A program made the translations under genes and the position numbers. The notes beneath the pieces were generated by a model. That model had not been told where the DNA came from. It ran no database searches and saw only the letters and a program-made list of their open reading frames with translations. From the NCBI GenBank assembly GCA_031277615.1, contig JAITMC010000041.1, positions 1 through 61,889 on the forward strand: a stretch of DNA of 61,889 nt. The letters are read 5' to 3'. Of this stretch, positions 60,915 to 61,889 are shown piece after piece (position 1 is the stretch's first letter; every line of letters begins with the position of its first letter). This stretch comes from Chryseobacterium sp. GTDB lineage: Bacteria > Bacteroidota > Bacteroidia > Flavobacteriales > Weeksellaceae.

Positions 60915-61706
60915 ATGGGATTATTTGATATTTTCAAAAAGAAAGAACAGCCGAAAGAAAATAAGGATACCAAGACATTACTTGCCATGCCTCTATTCAT
61001 CAACGATGGCAAATACGAACTCAATAAAATTACTGACCATTTGAAGCATTACTGGAACCTTGATATAGCAAGCGTTACCGGGGATGATAAAAGCGCTGTT
61101 CTGACCATAGACAGCGATGTGGTGATTATCGCTTTTATGTCTGTACCGATTCCGAGGGGTGACATTGAAGGAGCGGCTCCGTATGCCTATAACTGGCCAA
61201 CAGTACTGGATGATCTTAAGAATTTTACCGGACACGCTATTGTTTCCGTAATGTCAGCAACAAAACCGGCATTGGAAAAATATAAGCTTCTGACTAAAGT
61301 TTTACATTCCATACTGTCGACCTCCGACTCTATCGGAATTTATCAGGGCAGCCAGACCCTTCTTATTCCCAAAGATCAATACATCGGCACCGCGGAAGAA
61401 TTAAAAGCAGGAAAAACTCCTGTACCGCTTTGGATTTACCTTGGTCTGCGACAGGCTACGGAAGGCAACTCCATTTATACGTATGGTTTAAATGAGTTTG
61501 GAAAGCATGAAATGGAAGTCATTCATTCGCAGCTCGGCCTGGAAGAGTTATACACCTTTATTTCAAATATTTCCGCCTATGTGATCGGAAAAGATGTAAC
61601 TTTAAAAAGCGGTGAAACACTGGGCTATACAGCCGATCAGAAAATTAATATTGAACTTTCAAAAGGACTGATGGTTGAAGGACAGACGTTGAAATTAAAA
61701 ATGTAA
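60915..61706 (+). CDS. DUF4261-domain protein (263 aa)
   Basis: The first 20 residues (MGLFDIFKKKEQPKENKD) are a basic tail-like leader. The core resembles DUF4261: TLLAMPLFINDGKYELNKITDHLKHYWN..AVLTIDSDVVIIAFMSVPIPRGDIEGAAPYAYNWP, and later LLTKVLHSILSTSDSIGIYQGSQTLLIPKDQY. DUF4261 occurs near immunity and effector proteins but has no known activity. Cytosolic. Single gene. Confidence 0.75.
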   Translation: MGLFDIFKKKEQPKENKDTKTLLAMPLFINDGKYELNKITDHLKHYWNLDIASVTGDDKSAVLTIDSDVVIIAFMSVPIPRGDIEGAAPYAYNWPTVLDDLKNFTGHAIVSVMSATKPALEKYKLLTKVLHSILSTSDSIGIYQGSQTLLIPKDQYIGTAEELKAGKTPVPLWIYLGLRQATEGNSIYTYGLNEFGKHEMEVIHSQLGLEELYTFISNISAYVIGKDVTLKSGETLGYTADQKINIELSKGLMVEGQTLKLKM

Positions 61707-61836
61707 GGAACCTACAGCAGTGTTCATGATGGGTGATTTAGCTGCTGATAAATTGCTTACAACAATATAAATGAATTAGTCAATACTTAATCTGACAGTT
61801 AGGGTTTAAAAATAATTGTCAGTTATCCAATATTTT

Positions 61837-61866
61837 CCTTACTTCCAAAAGTAAGGATTTTTTGTT
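61837..61866 (+). terminator. rho-independent terminator
   Basis: CCTTACTT (61837-61844) pairs with AAGTAAGG (61849-61856), loop CCAA, then ATTTTTTGTT. It lies 130 bases after the DUF4261 gene. Confidence 0.75.
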
Positions 61867-61889
61867 CCTCTGCAAGAGTTTCCAATAAT

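Noticed and set aside
1-61889. tRNA, rRNA and known riboswitches
   Set aside because: None recognised by eye on either strand; a covariance search was not possible.

Overview
The window looks like a chromosomal segment of a Chryseobacterium-type flavobacterium (Bacteroidota, Weeksellaceae). Evidence: AT-rich DNA, promoter -7 boxes of the TAnnTTTG type, ribosome binding sites mostly lacking Shine-Dalgarno sequences, many '...SC' lipoproteins, a type IX secretion sorting domain, and family combinations typical of that group. No rRNA, tRNA, phage or CRISPR array was seen. No database search was run; product names rest on motif recognition.

Region 1 (1-12.4 kb) is accessory: many small secreted proteins and lipoproteins of unknown function, a protein made of six 17-residue repeats, two small HTH regulators around a REP-associated tyrosine transposase (RAYT) flanked by inverted copies of a palindrome, a gene apparently frameshifted in an A8 run, and short dispersed palindromes (CTCCGAAGTC..GACTTCGGAG; CAAAGTC..GACTTTGCGTAGCGG). 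Region 2 (12.4-28.9 kb) has an intact IS4-family insertion sequence with a 10-bp target duplication inside one of those palindromes, then housekeeping-like genes: Kup potassium transporter, YddG-type exporter, a secreted M43-like metalloprotease with a T9SS tail, an S41 peptidase, an ABC ATPase, a patatin phospholipase and an Ada-like zinc domain protein. Three 187-190 bp tandem repeats follow (28.95-29.52 kb).

Region 3 (30.4-43 kb) looks like a stress and signalling block: MarR regulator, two paralogous Crp/Fnr regulators whose upstream regions share an 11-bp motif, ferrochelatase and CPD photolyase, and a tight six-gene minus-strand operon (REC-PAS-histidine kinase, CHASE3-HAMP-GAF hybrid kinase with three receivers, receiver, CheR, CheB, receiver) with no flagellar or Che array genes.

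Region 4 (43.4-54.8 kb) is the most interesting part: a minus-strand cassette of LysM protein, PAAR-like (DUF4280-type) spike-tip protein, and a 928-residue protein combining a carrier N-terminus with three cell-wall modules (peptidoglycan-binding, M15 D,D-carboxypeptidase-like, lysozyme-like). It overlaps by 14 bp a lipoprotein gene and is followed by five more lipoproteins, three of which share a CGxGCA(M/I)(T/S)Y domain, with decayed gene tails between them. I read this as a contractile-secretion-type antibacterial effector with a mosaic array of periplasmic lipoprotein immunity proteins. Region 5 (54.8-61.9 kb) has an ASCH-like protein, three uncharacterised cytosolic proteins, an operon of secreted tandem paralogs, and a DUF4261-like protein.
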